Of a stretch of 64,000 nt of DNA, positions 41,423 through 52,020 are shown one piece after another. This stretch comes from Propionicimonas sp. (GTDB taxonomy: Bacteria > Actinomycetota > Actinomycetes > Propionibacteriales > Propionibacteriaceae), in contig VMSW01000007.1 in the NCBI GenBank assembly GCA_013791955.1, positions 434,001-498,000 on the forward strand, written 5' to 3'. The translations under genes and the position numbers were made by a program. Position 1 is the first letter of the stretch. Every line of letters starts with the position of its first letter. A model generated the notes under the pieces. It worked only from the letters and a program-made list of their open reading frames with translations, ran no database searches and was not told where the DNA came from.

Positions 41423-42127
41423 GTGAGTGCCCGAAAGCAACCCCCGCAGCAGCCGCCGCCCGTCCAGCGGCTGCGCCTGCGCTACGCCAAACGTGGCCGG
41501 GCTCGCTTTTCGTCCCACCGGGACTTTGGACGGGCGTTCGAGCGGGCGCTACGCCGGGCGGCGATTCCGATGGCGTTCTCCTCCGGATTCCACCCGCACC
41601 CGCGCATCAGCTACGTCAACGCCGCCCCGACCGGTTCGGCCAGCGAGGCCGAATACCTGGAGATCGGGTTGGCCGAGCAGCGCGATCCGACCTGGGTGCG
41701 CGACACCCTGAACGCGGCTATGCCTGAGGGCCTGGTGATCGTCGAAGTGGCCGAAGCCAATGGTGGTTCGCTGACCGAGCGGCTGGCTGCCTCCCGCTGG
41801 CAGGTGCAAACCAGCGGTGCGGACGCCGAAGTGCTGGCCGCGGCGGCAGCCGAACTGCTAGCCAGCGAGTCGGCGCTGGTGGAGCGCACCACCAAATCTG
41901 GTCTGCGCAGTTTTGATGTTCGCCCAGCTCTGCAAAGGCTCACCGTGATCGATGGCGGCTTGGAGTTGGTGGTGGCCACCAGTGAGCCGCTGGTCCGTCC
42001 AGATGATGTGTTGGCCGCACTTACTGCGCTGCGTCCGGAGTTGAACACGGGCGTGCCAGCGCTGTTCTCCAGGCTCGCGCAGGGCCCGTGGGACGGCGAA
42101 CAGATAGGCGATCCGCTGCGCGGCTAA
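41423..42127 (+). CDS. TIGR03936 (DUF2344) family radical SAM-associated protein
   Basis: 234 residues from GTG 41423. The start RLRYAKRGRARFSSHRDFGR (about 13-32) followed by AIPMAFSSGFHPHPRISY (about 43-60) is the hallmark of DUF2344 proteins. They accompany TIGR03960 radical SAM enzymes and are usually next to RNase E/G and the L21/L27 genes, as here (rne follows). The function is unknown, though the link to RNA maturation is conserved by neighbourhood. Its partner lies about 3 kb upstream. Confidence 0.85.
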   Translation: MSARKQPPQQPPPVQRLRLRYAKRGRARFSSHRDFGRAFERALRRAAIPMAFSSGFHPHPRISYVNAAPTGSASEAEYLEIGLAEQRDPTWVRDTLNAAMPEGLVIVEVAEANGGSLTERLAASRWQVQTSGADAEVLAAAAAELLASESALVERTTKSGLRSFDVRPALQRLTVIDGGLELVVATSEPLVRPDDVLAALTALRPELNTGVPALFSRLAQGPWDGEQIGDPLRG

Positions 42128-42394
42128 TCAGTCCGCACAAGGTGAGTCGTCTCGGGTTTGCGGTCACATGTGAGATACTCGGCCTAGTGAGGTCACCCCG
42201 ACCCCACCATTTCGGAAGCTTTGACCGGTGTGACAGGCCGGGCAGGCGCTCCAACTTCACCGCGACGCGAGTCGACCGCGGGAGTCCGAGCGCTGAGCCG
42301 ACGAACAACAGGCTTTGCTGCCCGAGCGGCGCAGTACTTTTCGCGGATCTCGAGCAGCTGGATGCGGCTTCCGTGCCGCTTGAAGGAGAGCGAA
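42128..42394 (+). promoter_or_regulatory. Long leader region of rne
   Basis: 267 bp between DUF2344 and rne. GAGATACTC near 42170-42178 offers a possible -10 (GATACT), giving a leader of about 200 nt. Open frame continues through it in the rne phase, but it lacks a start with a ribosome-binding site. A long leader would fit autoregulation of RNase E by its own mRNA, as known in other bacteria; here it is inference. Confidence 0.35.
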
Positions 42395-45067
42395 ATGCTC
42401 GATTCAGAAGATACGAACCTACCTACCGCTGAGGTTCCCGAGCCCGTCCCGCCGCGCCGACGGCGAGCCGCCAGCCGTCCCGCTGGCCCGCCGCAGCCAG
42501 TAGTGATGAGTGCTCCGGCAGCACCGACCTTGCCCGAACCAGAGCTGGAATCTGAGTCGGTGCCGCCGGTGGTTGCCGACGCCCCAGTCGTTGAGCCGGT
42601 GGTTGAGACGAAGCCCAAGCGCACTCGTCGGGCCAAGGCGACCGAGCCGGTCGCCGAGGTTGCCGAAGCAGTCGTGGCCGCCGAGGTTGAGCCAGTGGCT
42701 CAGGAGGCAACCGCGGCCGAGCCAGCACCGGTCGCCAAGACCACCCGTCGCCGCCGGGGCAACGCTGCTGCCGAGCCGGTAGCCGAACCGGCAGAAGATG
42801 TGGCTGCCAGCCTGGAAAGCCTGGCCCGGGAGACCGGCCGCCCCCGCGCGCGGACCGGTGCTATCGCCGAGACTTTCGGGTTGGGCGAAGAAGCCAGCCC
42901 TGACCAGGTGCTGGATTCGTTGGCTGCGGCTATCGGCGGCCTGCTTTCCGGCGCGGCCGAAGAAGACCCGGAAGCTGACGAGGACGACGAGACCGAGGTC
43001 GGCGAAGACGACCAGCCCGAAGACGCCGAAGAGACCGAAGATGGTGAAGAGGGGGACGCGCCGCGTCGCCGTCGTCGCCGTCGGGGCGGCCGTCGTCGCC
43101 GTCGTGGTGGCGCTGAGTCCGACCCCAGCAGTGAGGGCGAAACCGAAGGCGAAACTGAAGTCGTCGAAGGCGAGGCTGAGACTGACACCGAGGCCGACAG
43201 CGGCGATGAAACCGCAGCAGAGACCTCATCGTCGCGTCGTCGTCGTCGTCGTCGTCGCGGCGATGACTCGGTCGACGTAGAAGACGATTCGGTCGATGTG
43301 GTGGTGCGGGTCCGGGAGCCGCGGCGCCGCGGCGCCAACCCCAGTGACGAAGTCACCGGCATCGAAGGCTCCACCCGGATGGAGGCCAAGAAGCAGCGTC
43401 GCCGTGAAGGCCGCGCCGCCGGACGCCGCCGGACGCCGATCTTGAGCGAGTCGGAGTTCCTGGCCCGCCGCGAAGCGGTGGATCGCAAGATGCTGATCCG
43501 CCAGGCCGCCGACTACTCCCAGATCGCGGTTTTGGAAGACAACGTGCTGGTTGAGCACTACGTCGATCGGGCATCGGCGACCTCAATGATCGGCAATATC
43601 TACCTCGGCCGGGTGCAGAACGTGCTGCCCAGCATGGAGGCGGCCTTCGTCGACATCGGTCGCGGTCGCAACGCCGTCCTTTACGCCGGTGAGGTCGACT
43701 GGGACTCCTTCGGTGTCAGCAGCCAGGACCGGAAGGTCGAAAAGGTCTTCAAGTCCGGCCAGCAGGTGCTGGTGCAGGTCAGCAAGGATCCGGTGGGAGC
43801 CAAGGGCGCCCGCCTCACCTCGCACCTGTCGATTCCGGGCCGCTACATCGTTTACTCACCGGGCGGCCACCTGTCGGGGATTTCCCGCAAGCTTCCCGAA
43901 GGCGAGCGCAAACGCCTGAAGGGCATCCTGGACGAACTAATCGGCCCGGACGCCTCGGTGATCGTGCGCACCGCCGCCGAAGGCGCGAGCGAAGAAGAGC
44001 TCGTCCGCGACGTCAACCGCCTCAAGGCGCAGTGGGAGGTGCTGGAGAAGAAGTCCACCACCGGCAGCGCGCCGCAGCAGCTATACGCCGAGCCCGACCT
44101 CACCGTCCGGATCGTTCGGGATCTGTTCACCGAGGACTTCGGCGCCATGGTGATCGACGGTAACGGCCTGGCTGATGACGCCTACGACAACATCGCGGCC
44201 TACGTGCAGCATGTCGCCCCGCATATGGCGAGCCGAATGGAGCGCTGGGACCGGGCCGGAAAGGGCGACCTTTTCGAGAACTTCCGCGTCCACGAGCAGG
44301 TGGCCAAGGCGCTGGAGCGCAAGGTCTTCCTGCCCTCAGGTGGCTCGCTGATCATCGACCGCACCGAAGCCATGACTGTCGTCGACGTCAACACCGGCAA
44401 GTTCACTGGCACCACCGGCAACTTGGAAGCCACCGTCACCTCCAACAACTTGGAGGCGGCTGAGGAGATCGTTCGCCAGCTGCGATTGCGCGACATCGGC
44501 GGCATCATCGTGATCGACTTCATCGACATGGTGCTGCCGGCCAACCGGGAATTGCTGCTGCGCAGGCTGGTTGAGTGCCTGGGACGCGATCGCACCCGCC
44601 ATCAGGTGGCTGAAGTCACCTCCTTGGGTCTGGTGCAGATGACTCGAAAGAAGATCGGCACCGGTTTGGCCGAGGCATTCACGGTGGCCTGTGAGACCTG
44701 CAAGGGCCGCGGCTACCACGTCCACGACGCGCCGGTGGCCTCCCAGGCTCCGGCTGATGGTGGCGACCGGGACGCCAAGCGCCGCAGCGGTTCGGCGGCC
44801 AAGGGTGCAGCCGTGGTGGCCAAGAGCACCAGCTCGACGCCGAGGCGGGCCTCGCGCAGCCGTAAAGCTGAGCCCAAGGCTGAAGAGCCGATGGTCAGCA
44901 CTGAGCAGCCCAACACCGAGCAGCCCAACACCGAGCATCCCGTAGCCGAGACGCTGCCGATCGAGGCGAGCCCCGTCGTCCTACCGGTTGCTGAGTTTCA
45001 GCCGGTCGACGCCGCACCCGCCGCTGCCGAGCAGGTTGTGACCGAACCGGTACTCGATCAGGACTGA
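42395..45067 (+). CDS. rne: Ribonuclease E/G
   Basis: 890 residues from the ATG at 42395, preceded by AAGGAG. Residues 1-340 are low complexity: Pro/Ala/Glu at first, then acidic blocks alternating with Arg clusters (RRRRRRRGGRRRRR). The catalytic core begins near 370: S1 domain (VQNVLPSMEAAFVDIG), the metal ligands in VVDVNTGKF (about 661) and IDFIDM (about 706), and the zinc-link Cys pair CETC (about 766). The C-terminus is Pro/Glu-rich. The core is therefore central, with extensions at both ends, as in mycobacterial and Streptomyces RNase E. It starts mRNA decay and matures rRNA. The Arg blocks probably bind RNA. Confidence 0.93.
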   Translation: MLDSEDTNLPTAEVPEPVPPRRRRAASRPAGPPQPVVMSAPAAPTLPEPELESESVPPVVADAPVVEPVVETKPKRTRRAKATEPVAEVAEAVVAAEVEPVAQEATAAEPAPVAKTTRRRRGNAAAEPVAEPAEDVAASLESLARETGRPRARTGAIAETFGLGEEASPDQVLDSLAAAIGGLLSGAAEEDPEADEDDETEVGEDDQPEDAEETEDGEEGDAPRRRRRRRGGRRRRRGGAESDPSSEGETEGETEVVEGEAETDTEADSGDETAAETSSSRRRRRRRRGDDSVDVEDDSVDVVVRVREPRRRGANPSDEVTGIEGSTRMEAKKQRRREGRAAGRRRTPILSESEFLARREAVDRKMLIRQAADYSQIAVLEDNVLVEHYVDRASATSMIGNIYLGRVQNVLPSMEAAFVDIGRGRNAVLYAGEVDWDSFGVSSQDRKVEKVFKSGQQVLVQVSKDPVGAKGARLTSHLSIPGRYIVYSPGGHLSGISRKLPEGERKRLKGILDELIGPDASVIVRTAAEGASEEELVRDVNRLKAQWEVLEKKSTTGSAPQQLYAEPDLTVRIVRDLFTEDFGAMVIDGNGLADDAYDNIAAYVQHVAPHMASRMERWDRAGKGDLFENFRVHEQVAKALERKVFLPSGGSLIIDRTEAMTVVDVNTGKFTGTTGNLEATVTSNNLEAAEEIVRQLRLRDIGGIIVIDFIDMVLPANRELLLRRLVECLGRDRTRHQVAEVTSLGLVQMTRKKIGTGLAEAFTVACETCKGRGYHVHDAPVASQAPADGGDRDAKRRSGSAAKGAAVVAKSTSSTPRRASRSRKAEPKAEEPMVSTEQPNTEQPNTEHPVAETLPIEASPVVLPVAEFQPVDAAPAAAEQVVTEPVLDQD

Positions 45068-45552
45068 GCGCCGCGAATAGCTGGTCTTAGTCGCCGCAGC
45101 AGTCGAACCCACCCCGACCAGTTCGGGGTGGGGGAGAGCCGGGCGGCTTTCTCGAACAGGTTCTCGATCAGCGCGTCGTGAAGTGGTTCGACCAACACCT
45201 TCCACTGCAGGTATTGCCAGGTGGGTAGCTTCAGCTCGATCAGGTGCTCGACCAAGGCGCCCTCGGTGGTGGCCTGGACGTGAAAACGGTGCCAGCCGAC
45301 CCAACGCGTCGACCCGAAAACTGAGTCGAAAGTGAAGGTCACGCTCTCGGGCTCTCTGGCGCTGCAGTGATAGCGCACCGGACCGTGGCCGCCGCTGCCG
45401 CCCGCATCCGGTGAGGCGTCCAGGCGCATCGGGAACCACAGCTCGCTCGGCCAAAGGTCATCGGCCTCGGTGCCTAACCGGGAGAACCGGTGGTCCATAG
45501 CAGCGACCGAGGAGTCAACCTCGCGGCGATGACGACTGGTAACTGTTCGCAT
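45058..45552 (-). CDS. SRPBCC-type protein
   Basis: 164 residues; the 3' end overlaps that of rne by 10 bp on the opposite strand. The sequence SELWFPMRLDASPD, VTFTFDSVFGSTRWVGWHRFHVQ and LIELKLPTWQYLQWKVLVEPLHDALIE follows the beta-rich START/SRPBCC pattern with a long C-terminal helix. Such proteins bind hydrophobic ligands; no catalytic residues are visible. The strongly basic, low-similarity N-terminus may start further in. Function unknown. Confidence 0.6.
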   Translation of the reverse strand: MRTVTSRHRREVDSSVAAMDHRFSRLGTEADDLWPSELWFPMRLDASPDAGGSGGHGPVRYHCSAREPESVTFTFDSVFGSTRWVGWHRFHVQATTEGALVEHLIELKLPTWQYLQWKVLVEPLHDALIENLFEKAARLSPTPNWSGWVRLLRRLRPAIRGAQS

Positions 45553-45586
45553 TAGCTGGTCCTGTCCTGGTGGGTGGGGACGTCGG

Positions 45587-45621
45587 GTCAGTCGGGAACT
45601 CTGGTCAGTCGGGAACTCTGG

Positions 45622-45642
<21 letters not shown>
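45587..45642. repeat. 17-bp tandem repeat at the nadE 3' end
   Basis: Two perfect units of GTCAGTCGGGAACTCTG (45587-45603, 45604-45620), a diverged third (45621-45637) and the first five bases of a fourth. The stop codon and last codons of nadE lie in the third unit, so the array probably grew from the gene's own 3' end. Confidence 0.85.
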
Positions 45643-47658
<2,016 letters not shown>

Positions 47659-47733
47659 GGCGGCTCCTGGCTTGTGCGTACCCGCTCAGCATGCCACGAC
47701 CCCCTGACTCGGTGGCGATGCCAGACTGGGGCC

Positions 47734-48390
47734 ATGAGCATCGCCACCCTCGAAACCCCCGATGGCCCGGCCGAGATGGTGGTCGATGAGGCTGAGGAGC
47801 CCGCGGCGGTGCTGCTGCTCGGCCACGGTGCCGGTGGCGATATCGACGGCTGGGATCTGTTGCTGCTGGCGGAGCGCCTGCCGGCCCTCGGCGTTACGGT
47901 GGCCCGCTTCCGGCAGCCCTACAAGGTGGCCGGACGCAAGATCTACAGCTCAAAGCCCGGCTTGGATCGAGCCTGGACGGTGGCGTTGGCCGCAGCATCG
48001 CGGCGCTGGCCCGAGCTGCCGCTGATTACTGGTGGCCACAGCGCCGGTGCCCGCACCGCCTGCCGCGGCTTCGCTGCCCCCCAGGCAGGCCTGGTGCTGC
48101 TCTCTTTCCCGTTGCATCCGCCCGGTCAACCGGCCAAATCCCGCTTGGAAGAGTTGGTCGCTGCAGCTGCGCCCACGCTGATTGTCCAAGGTGAGAAAGA
48201 CACCTTCGGTACCGCCGCCGAGGTCACGACGGCGCTGGCTGCGACCGAGCGTGCTGAGGTTCGCCTGGTAGCCCTGCCCGGAGCCGGGCACTCAATGGCA
48301 CCCACCGCCACCGCCGGTGCCGACGCGATAGCTGAGCGGGAGCGGCTACTGATCTGGTCGGTGACCGGCTTCATTTCCGCGCTCAGCTAG
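47734..48390 (+). CDS. Alpha/beta hydrolase, KANL3/Tex30-like family
   Basis: 218 residues from the ATG at 47734. The nucleophile is S103 in GGHSAGA; LLGHGAGGDID (28-38) gives the oxyanion part, an Asp lies in QGEKDTFG (about 151) and the His in LPGAGHSMAP (about 187). This is the dienelactone-hydrolase-like group COG3571. The substrate is unknown. It is divergent from nadE (75-bp gap) and ends in a repeat cluster. Confidence 0.8.
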   Translation: MSIATLETPDGPAEMVVDEAEEPAAVLLLGHGAGGDIDGWDLLLLAERLPALGVTVARFRQPYKVAGRKIYSSKPGLDRAWTVALAAASRRWPELPLITGGHSAGARTACRGFAAPQAGLVLLSFPLHPPGQPAKSRLEELVAAAAPTLIVQGEKDTFGTAAEVTTALAATERAEVRLVALPGAGHSMAPTATAGADAIAERERLLIWSVTGFISALS

Positions 48391-48508
48391 GGGCTTCGAC
48401 CCTTCGACAAGCTCAGGACAGGCGGGCTCAGCCAACTGGGGTGCGGCTCAGCCAACTGGTGTTCAGTTCCCTGAGTACCCCATCAGTTCCCTGAGCCTGT
48501 CGAAGGGT
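48391..48508. repeat. Family-1 palindromic repeat cluster overlapping the ogt 3' end
   Basis: A form A (CCCTTCGACAAGCTCAGG), two partial form-B copies (GGCTCAGCCAACTGG), and a form A in the opposite sense (CCCTGAGCCTGTCGAAGGG at about 48490-48508). The last one encodes the final residues and stop codon of ogt. Confidence 0.85.
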
Positions 48509-49013
48509 CCATTTGGCGAGCCTCGTGGGCCACTAGTGAGCGCTTCACGTCCAGGCCCCAGGCGAAGCCGCCGAGGCTGCCGTCACTGCGAACCACGCGA
48601 TGGCAGGGCACGAACAGCGCAGCCGCGTTGCGAGCGCAGATCCTGGCAGCGGCTCGGACTGCGGTCGGACGGCCCAATGCAGCGGCGAACTCGGCATAGG
48701 TCAGCGGCGCGCCCGCTGGGATGTCGCGCAGCGCGGCCCAACCGGCCAGCTGCAGGTCGGTGCCGAACTGGCGCACCGGCACCGCAGCGATAGCGCCTGG
48801 CTCGCCGCCGTAGTAGCGCTGGAGTGCCTCAGCGATACCGGCAAAATCCGGGTCGGAGGGTGCCACCGTCGTGACTTCGGCCGGACGGTCGTCGGCCCGA
48901 ACTCGATCCATCACTTCCTCGGCCGCTGATGTCCAGCCGGAGGCCAGAACGACACCGTCCTCGGCCAGCACAGTGAGTGGCCCGTCCGGGGTAGCGAAAG
49001 TGGTGAGTTTCAT
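48483..49013 (-). CDS. ogt: Methylated-DNA-protein-cysteine methyltransferase
   Basis: 176 residues. The acceptor is C137 in FVPCHRVV; TYAEFAAALGRPTAVRAAA (about 105-123) holds the DNA-binding helix with the arginine finger, and the asparagine hinge ARNAA is present. It repairs O6-alkylguanine by transferring the alkyl group to itself. The ATG at 49013 overlaps the stop of the upstream Ada-AlkA gene (ATGA). The last eight residues, DPSTGSGN, and the stop codon are encoded by a family-1 repeat, so the natural C-terminus has been replaced or extended. Confidence 0.93.
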   Translation of the reverse strand: MKLTTFATPDGPLTVLAEDGVVLASGWTSAAEEVMDRVRADDRPAEVTTVAPSDPDFAGIAEALQRYYGGEPGAIAAVPVRQFGTDLQLAGWAALRDIPAGAPLTYAEFAAALGRPTAVRAAARICARNAAALFVPCHRVVRSDGSLGGFAWGLDVKRSLVAHEARQMDPSTGSGN

Positions 49014-50488
49014 CGGTTCTCCTTTGATTTGGGCAGACTAGCGGCCCGCCACAGATGCAAGCTGGCGTAGGAGCGCCAAGGCGAGAGGGTGCGCCCCCAC
49101 TGTGCCAGCGCCGCTGGGTCGTGGGGTAGGCCGAGCTGACGGGCGCCGGTGCGCAATGCCACATCGCCGACCGGCAACACGTCGGGGTGGCCGAGCACCC
49201 GCATGGCCAGGTAGTCGGCGCTCCAGCTGCCGATGCCGGGCTCGGCGAGCAGGCGGCGGCGCTGGTCGGCCCACTCGTCGGCGAAGCTGAGGCTGAGTTC
49301 GCCAGCGGCCAGCCGTTCGGCCAGCCGCAACAGATTCTCAATCCGGGTGCGCGGCCCAGTGAGCACCTCGCGGCCGTGCTCGGCGATGGCTGCCGGAGTG
49401 GGGAACAGCCGGTTCAGCCCAGCCGGGGCCTCGGCCAGCGGCTGCCCAGCTCGCTCGGCCAGCCGGGTGAGGTGGGTGCGGGCTGCGGCCACCGAGATCT
49501 GCTGCCCGATCACGGTGCGGACGAGCAACTCGGCGGCGTCCACCGCACCCGGAAGCCGGATCCCTGGGGTGCGGGCGACCGCCTCGGCCAGGGCGGGCTC
49601 CGCCGCCAGCGCCTGGTCGATGCCGATCGGGTCGGCATCGGCATCGAAGAGGCGGCGCACCCGGAAAATCAGCGCGTTCAGATCGGCGGTCCGGCTCAGC
49701 CCGGCCCGCAGGCGCAACCCACCCTCGGCTGGCTCGACGGCGAACCAGGCCGGTCCGCCGGGCAGCAGCAGCGTGCGCTGGTAGTGCTCAGCGTCAGCGT
49801 CCTCCACCCCTGGCAGGGCTCGCAGGGCCAGCCAGGTAAACAGCCCGGCGGCATCGAACGGCTCGCGCACCGGCAGCCGCAAGGACAGCGTCGTCCAGCC
49901 CGACGGGGCCGGGGAGTCGAGGTCGGCGACTTCACGGCGCCGGCTCCGCAGTTCGGAGGGCGTGAGGGCATAGACCGCGGTGATGGTGTCGTTGAACTGG
50001 CGCAGGCTCCCGAACCCGGCGGCATAGGCCACCTGGGCTATCGGTAGGGCAGTGGCGACCAGTAGCTCCCGGGCAGTCTGGGCCCGATGCGCCCGGGCCA
50101 GCGCCAACGGGCCAGCGCCGAGCTCGGCACCCAGCAACCGGTTCAGATGGCGAGTGGTGTAGCCCAGGCGGCCGGCCAGGCCGGTGACGCCTTCGCGCTC
50201 AACGACGCCATCGGCGATCAGCCGCATCGCCCGGGCGGCGGCATCGCTGCGCAGGTTCCAATCGGGCGAGCCGGGGACGGCGTCGGGTAGGCAGCGCTTG
50301 CAGGCACGAAAGCCGTGCTCGTGGGCCGCGGCAGCGGTGGCGAAGAACTCCACGTTTGCTGGCTTCGGGGTTCGGGCCGGGCAGGACGGACGGCAGTAGA
50401 TGCCGGTGGTGCGCACGGCCAGGATGAAAGCGCCATCGAAGCGGGCGTCTCTGGCACAGACGGCACGGTAGCGCTGTTCGAAGTCCAT
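49010..50488 (-). CDS. alkA: Ada-AlkA fusion: DNA-3-methyladenine glycosylase with Ada-type sensor
   Basis: 492 residues. Residues 1-80 are the Ada zinc domain with C32, C36, C63 and C66, exactly the spacing of Escherichia coli Ada C38/C42/C69/C72; C32 would accept methyl groups from phosphotriesters. An AraC-type helix-turn-helix follows (about 85-180, GVTGLAGRLGYTTRHLNRLL). Then come an AlkA N-domain and an HhH-GPD glycosylase (about 300-480) with the hairpin EPGIGSWSADYLAMRVLG and its catalytic Asp in VGDVALR. It combines adaptive-response sensing, transcription control and base excision. It is translationally coupled to ogt, giving an alkylation-response operon as in mycobacteria. Confidence 0.93.
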   Translation of the reverse strand: MDFEQRYRAVCARDARFDGAFILAVRTTGIYCRPSCPARTPKPANVEFFATAAAAHEHGFRACKRCLPDAVPGSPDWNLRSDAAARAMRLIADGVVEREGVTGLAGRLGYTTRHLNRLLGAELGAGPLALARAHRAQTARELLVATALPIAQVAYAAGFGSLRQFNDTITAVYALTPSELRSRRREVADLDSPAPSGWTTLSLRLPVREPFDAAGLFTWLALRALPGVEDADAEHYQRTLLLPGGPAWFAVEPAEGGLRLRAGLSRTADLNALIFRVRRLFDADADPIGIDQALAAEPALAEAVARTPGIRLPGAVDAAELLVRTVIGQQISVAAARTHLTRLAERAGQPLAEAPAGLNRLFPTPAAIAEHGREVLTGPRTRIENLLRLAERLAAGELSLSFADEWADQRRRLLAEPGIGSWSADYLAMRVLGHPDVLPVGDVALRTGARQLGLPHDPAALAQWGRTLSPWRSYASLHLWRAASLPKSKENR

Positions 50489-50568
50489 GAATCCCAGCCT
50501 GACAGGCCGGGGTCGGCGTTGCTAGCGGAAATCGGACATCGCTGCGGACGTCCTGGGGCCGCAGCGCC

Positions 50569-51183
50569 TCAGTGCTCTTGCAGGGCGAGGCGTCCAGCCA
50601 ATAGGACGTAGGTGGCCGCGAAGGTCCGCCGCAGCCAGGTCACCACCGGCGGCCGCTGCAAGACCTGTTCGCGCATGGTGGCCGCGAATAGGCCGTAGCC
50701 GGCGAACACCACGAACGTCACCGCCATGAACGCCAGGCTCAACCAGATCATCGACAACGTCGCTTCACCTCCGGTGGCGGGCACGAACTGGGGCAGGAAG
50801 GCGAAGAAGAAGATCGTCAGTTTCGGGTTCAGCAGGTTGATCAGGATGGCCGTGCGAATCACTGTCCAGAACGACTCGGGCGTGGGCCCGGCGCTGTCCT
50901 GGGTGAGATCGCTGTGGTCGCGGAAGGTCGTCCAAGCCAGATAGAGCAGGTAGGCGACCCCAGCCCACTTCAGTGCGGCGAAGGCCACCGCGCTGGAGTT
51001 CAGAATCGCGGCCAGGCCGGTGATAGCGGCCACCATGTGGGGCACCACACCCAAGGTGCAGCCGAAAGCTGCGATCAGCCCGGCGCGGGTTCCCCTGGCC
51101 AGCCCGGCCGAGATGGTGTAGACCGCGCCGGTGCCCGGAGTTGCGACGACGATCAGGGTGGTCAGCCAAAATGTCCAGGTCAC
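50569..51183 (-). CDS. LysE/RhtB family amino-acid exporter
   Basis: 204 residues from GTG 51183 (GGGAG upstream). Six membrane helices; the opening TLIVVATPGTGAVYTISAGLARGTRAGL (about 8-35) matches LysE/RhtB, in which the motif is usually PGPNxxxxxxxGxxxGxxxG, and NLLNPKLTIFFFAFLPQFV (about 116-134) is the second family signature. In this protein PGP is PGT. Members export lysine, threonine or homoserine lactones; the substrate is not predictable. It precedes the rplU promoter on the opposite strand. Confidence 0.82.
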   Translation of the reverse strand: MTWTFWLTTLIVVATPGTGAVYTISAGLARGTRAGLIAAFGCTLGVVPHMVAAITGLAAILNSSAVAFAALKWAGVAYLLYLAWTTFRDHSDLTQDSAGPTPESFWTVIRTAILINLLNPKLTIFFFAFLPQFVPATGGEATLSMIWLSLAFMAVTFVVFAGYGLFAATMREQVLQRPPVVTWLRRTFAATYVLLAGRLALQEH

Positions 51184-51286
51184 TTCGTCTCCCAAAGATC
51201 CAGCGGTGGGGCAGAGGATAGTCTTCGCGGTGGGGATCGGCGGACTTGCCCACCTCACCAGCAGGGACGGTACGGCTGAGGCCGGT

Positions 51287-51316
51287 TTGACCCTTGCCAG
51301 CCCCGAGCCGTAGTCT
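51287..51316 (+). promoter_or_regulatory. Probable rplU promoter
   Basis: TTGACC (51287-51292), an 18-bp spacer, and TAGTCT (51311-51316), close to the sigma-70 type consensus. Transcription from about 51323 would leave a leader of about 107 nt before rplU. Confidence 0.5.
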
Positions 51317-51367
51317 TATCCATCGGTGTTTGCCGCGCCTTTTTTGTTGCGCGCGAGCATTACCTAC

Positions 51368-51398
51368 AGCGAGTCCCAACCTTCACGGGGTGGGCGCT
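51368..51398 (+). promoter_or_regulatory. Hairpin in the rplU leader
   Basis: AGCG and CCCA on the left pair with TGGG and CGCT on the right (51368-51398), separated by an AGT bulge. It lies about 30 nt upstream of the rplU start codon. It may serve L21 autoregulation as in known L21 leaders of other phyla, though no motif match can be claimed. Confidence 0.35.
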
Positions 51399-51429
51399 GG
51401 TCATACGGAGCTTAGGAAGTGAGTCAGGC

Positions 51430-51738
51430 GTGTACGCGATCGTGCGCAGTGGTGGCCGCCAGTACAAGGTGGCGGTTGGCGACGTCCTCGAGATCAACAA
51501 GATCGAAGGCAAGGCTGGTGACAGCCTCGCTCTGACTGCGCTGATGCTGGTCGATGGCGACAAGATCACTACCGATGCTGACGAGCTCGGCAAGGTCAAC
51601 GTCACCGCCGAGGTGCTTGGCGAGACCAAGGGTCCCAAGATCAAGATCATCAAGTTCAAGAACAAGACCGGCTACATGAAGCGCCAGGGTCACCGCCAGC
51701 GGTACACCCAGGTCAAGGTCACCGGGATCAAGGGCTGA
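51430..51738 (+). CDS. rplU: 50S ribosomal protein L21
   Basis: 102 residues from GTG 51430, normal size. It begins [17 protein letters not shown] and ends with [19 protein letters not shown], the rRNA-binding signature of L21. It is followed after 10 bp by rpmA, and the pair heads the conserved L21-L27-Obg series. Confidence 0.97.
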   Translation: MYAIVRSGGRQYKVAVGDVLEINKIEGKAGDSLALTALMLVDGDKITTDADELGKVNVTAEVLGETKGPKIKIIKFKNKTGYMKRQGHRQRYTQVKVTGIKG

Positions 51739-51748
51739 GGGTTCAGAA

Positions 51749-52009
51749 ATGGCACATAAAAAGGGCGCATCGGCCTCCCGTAACGGTCGCGACTCGAACT
51801 CGCAGCGCCTCGGCGTCAAGCGCTTCGGCGGCCAGCAGGTGAACGCCGGCGAGATTCTGGTCCGCCAGCGCGGCACTCATTTCCATCCGGGCGACGGTGT
51901 CGGCCGCGGTGGCGATGACACGTTGTTCGCGCTACGCGCAGGCAAGGTCGAGTTCGGTACCCGTCGAGGTCGTCGGGTCATCAACATCGCCCTCGCGGAC
52001 GCCGAGTAG
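51749..52009 (+). CDS. rpmA: 50S ribosomal protein L27
   Basis: 86 residues. The N-terminal [20 protein letters not shown] is typical, without the cleaved propeptide seen in Firmicutes; [17 protein letters not shown] and [17 protein letters not shown] follow the family. The flexible N-terminus reaches the peptidyl transferase centre. A perfect terminator follows 11 bp after the stop, so obg may depend on read-through or its own promoter. Confidence 0.97.
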   Translation: MAHKKGASASRNGRDSNSQRLGVKRFGGQQVNAGEILVRQRGTHFHPGDGVGRGGDDTLFALRAGKVEFGTRRGRRVINIALADAE

Positions 52010-52020
52010 TCAAGACATCC

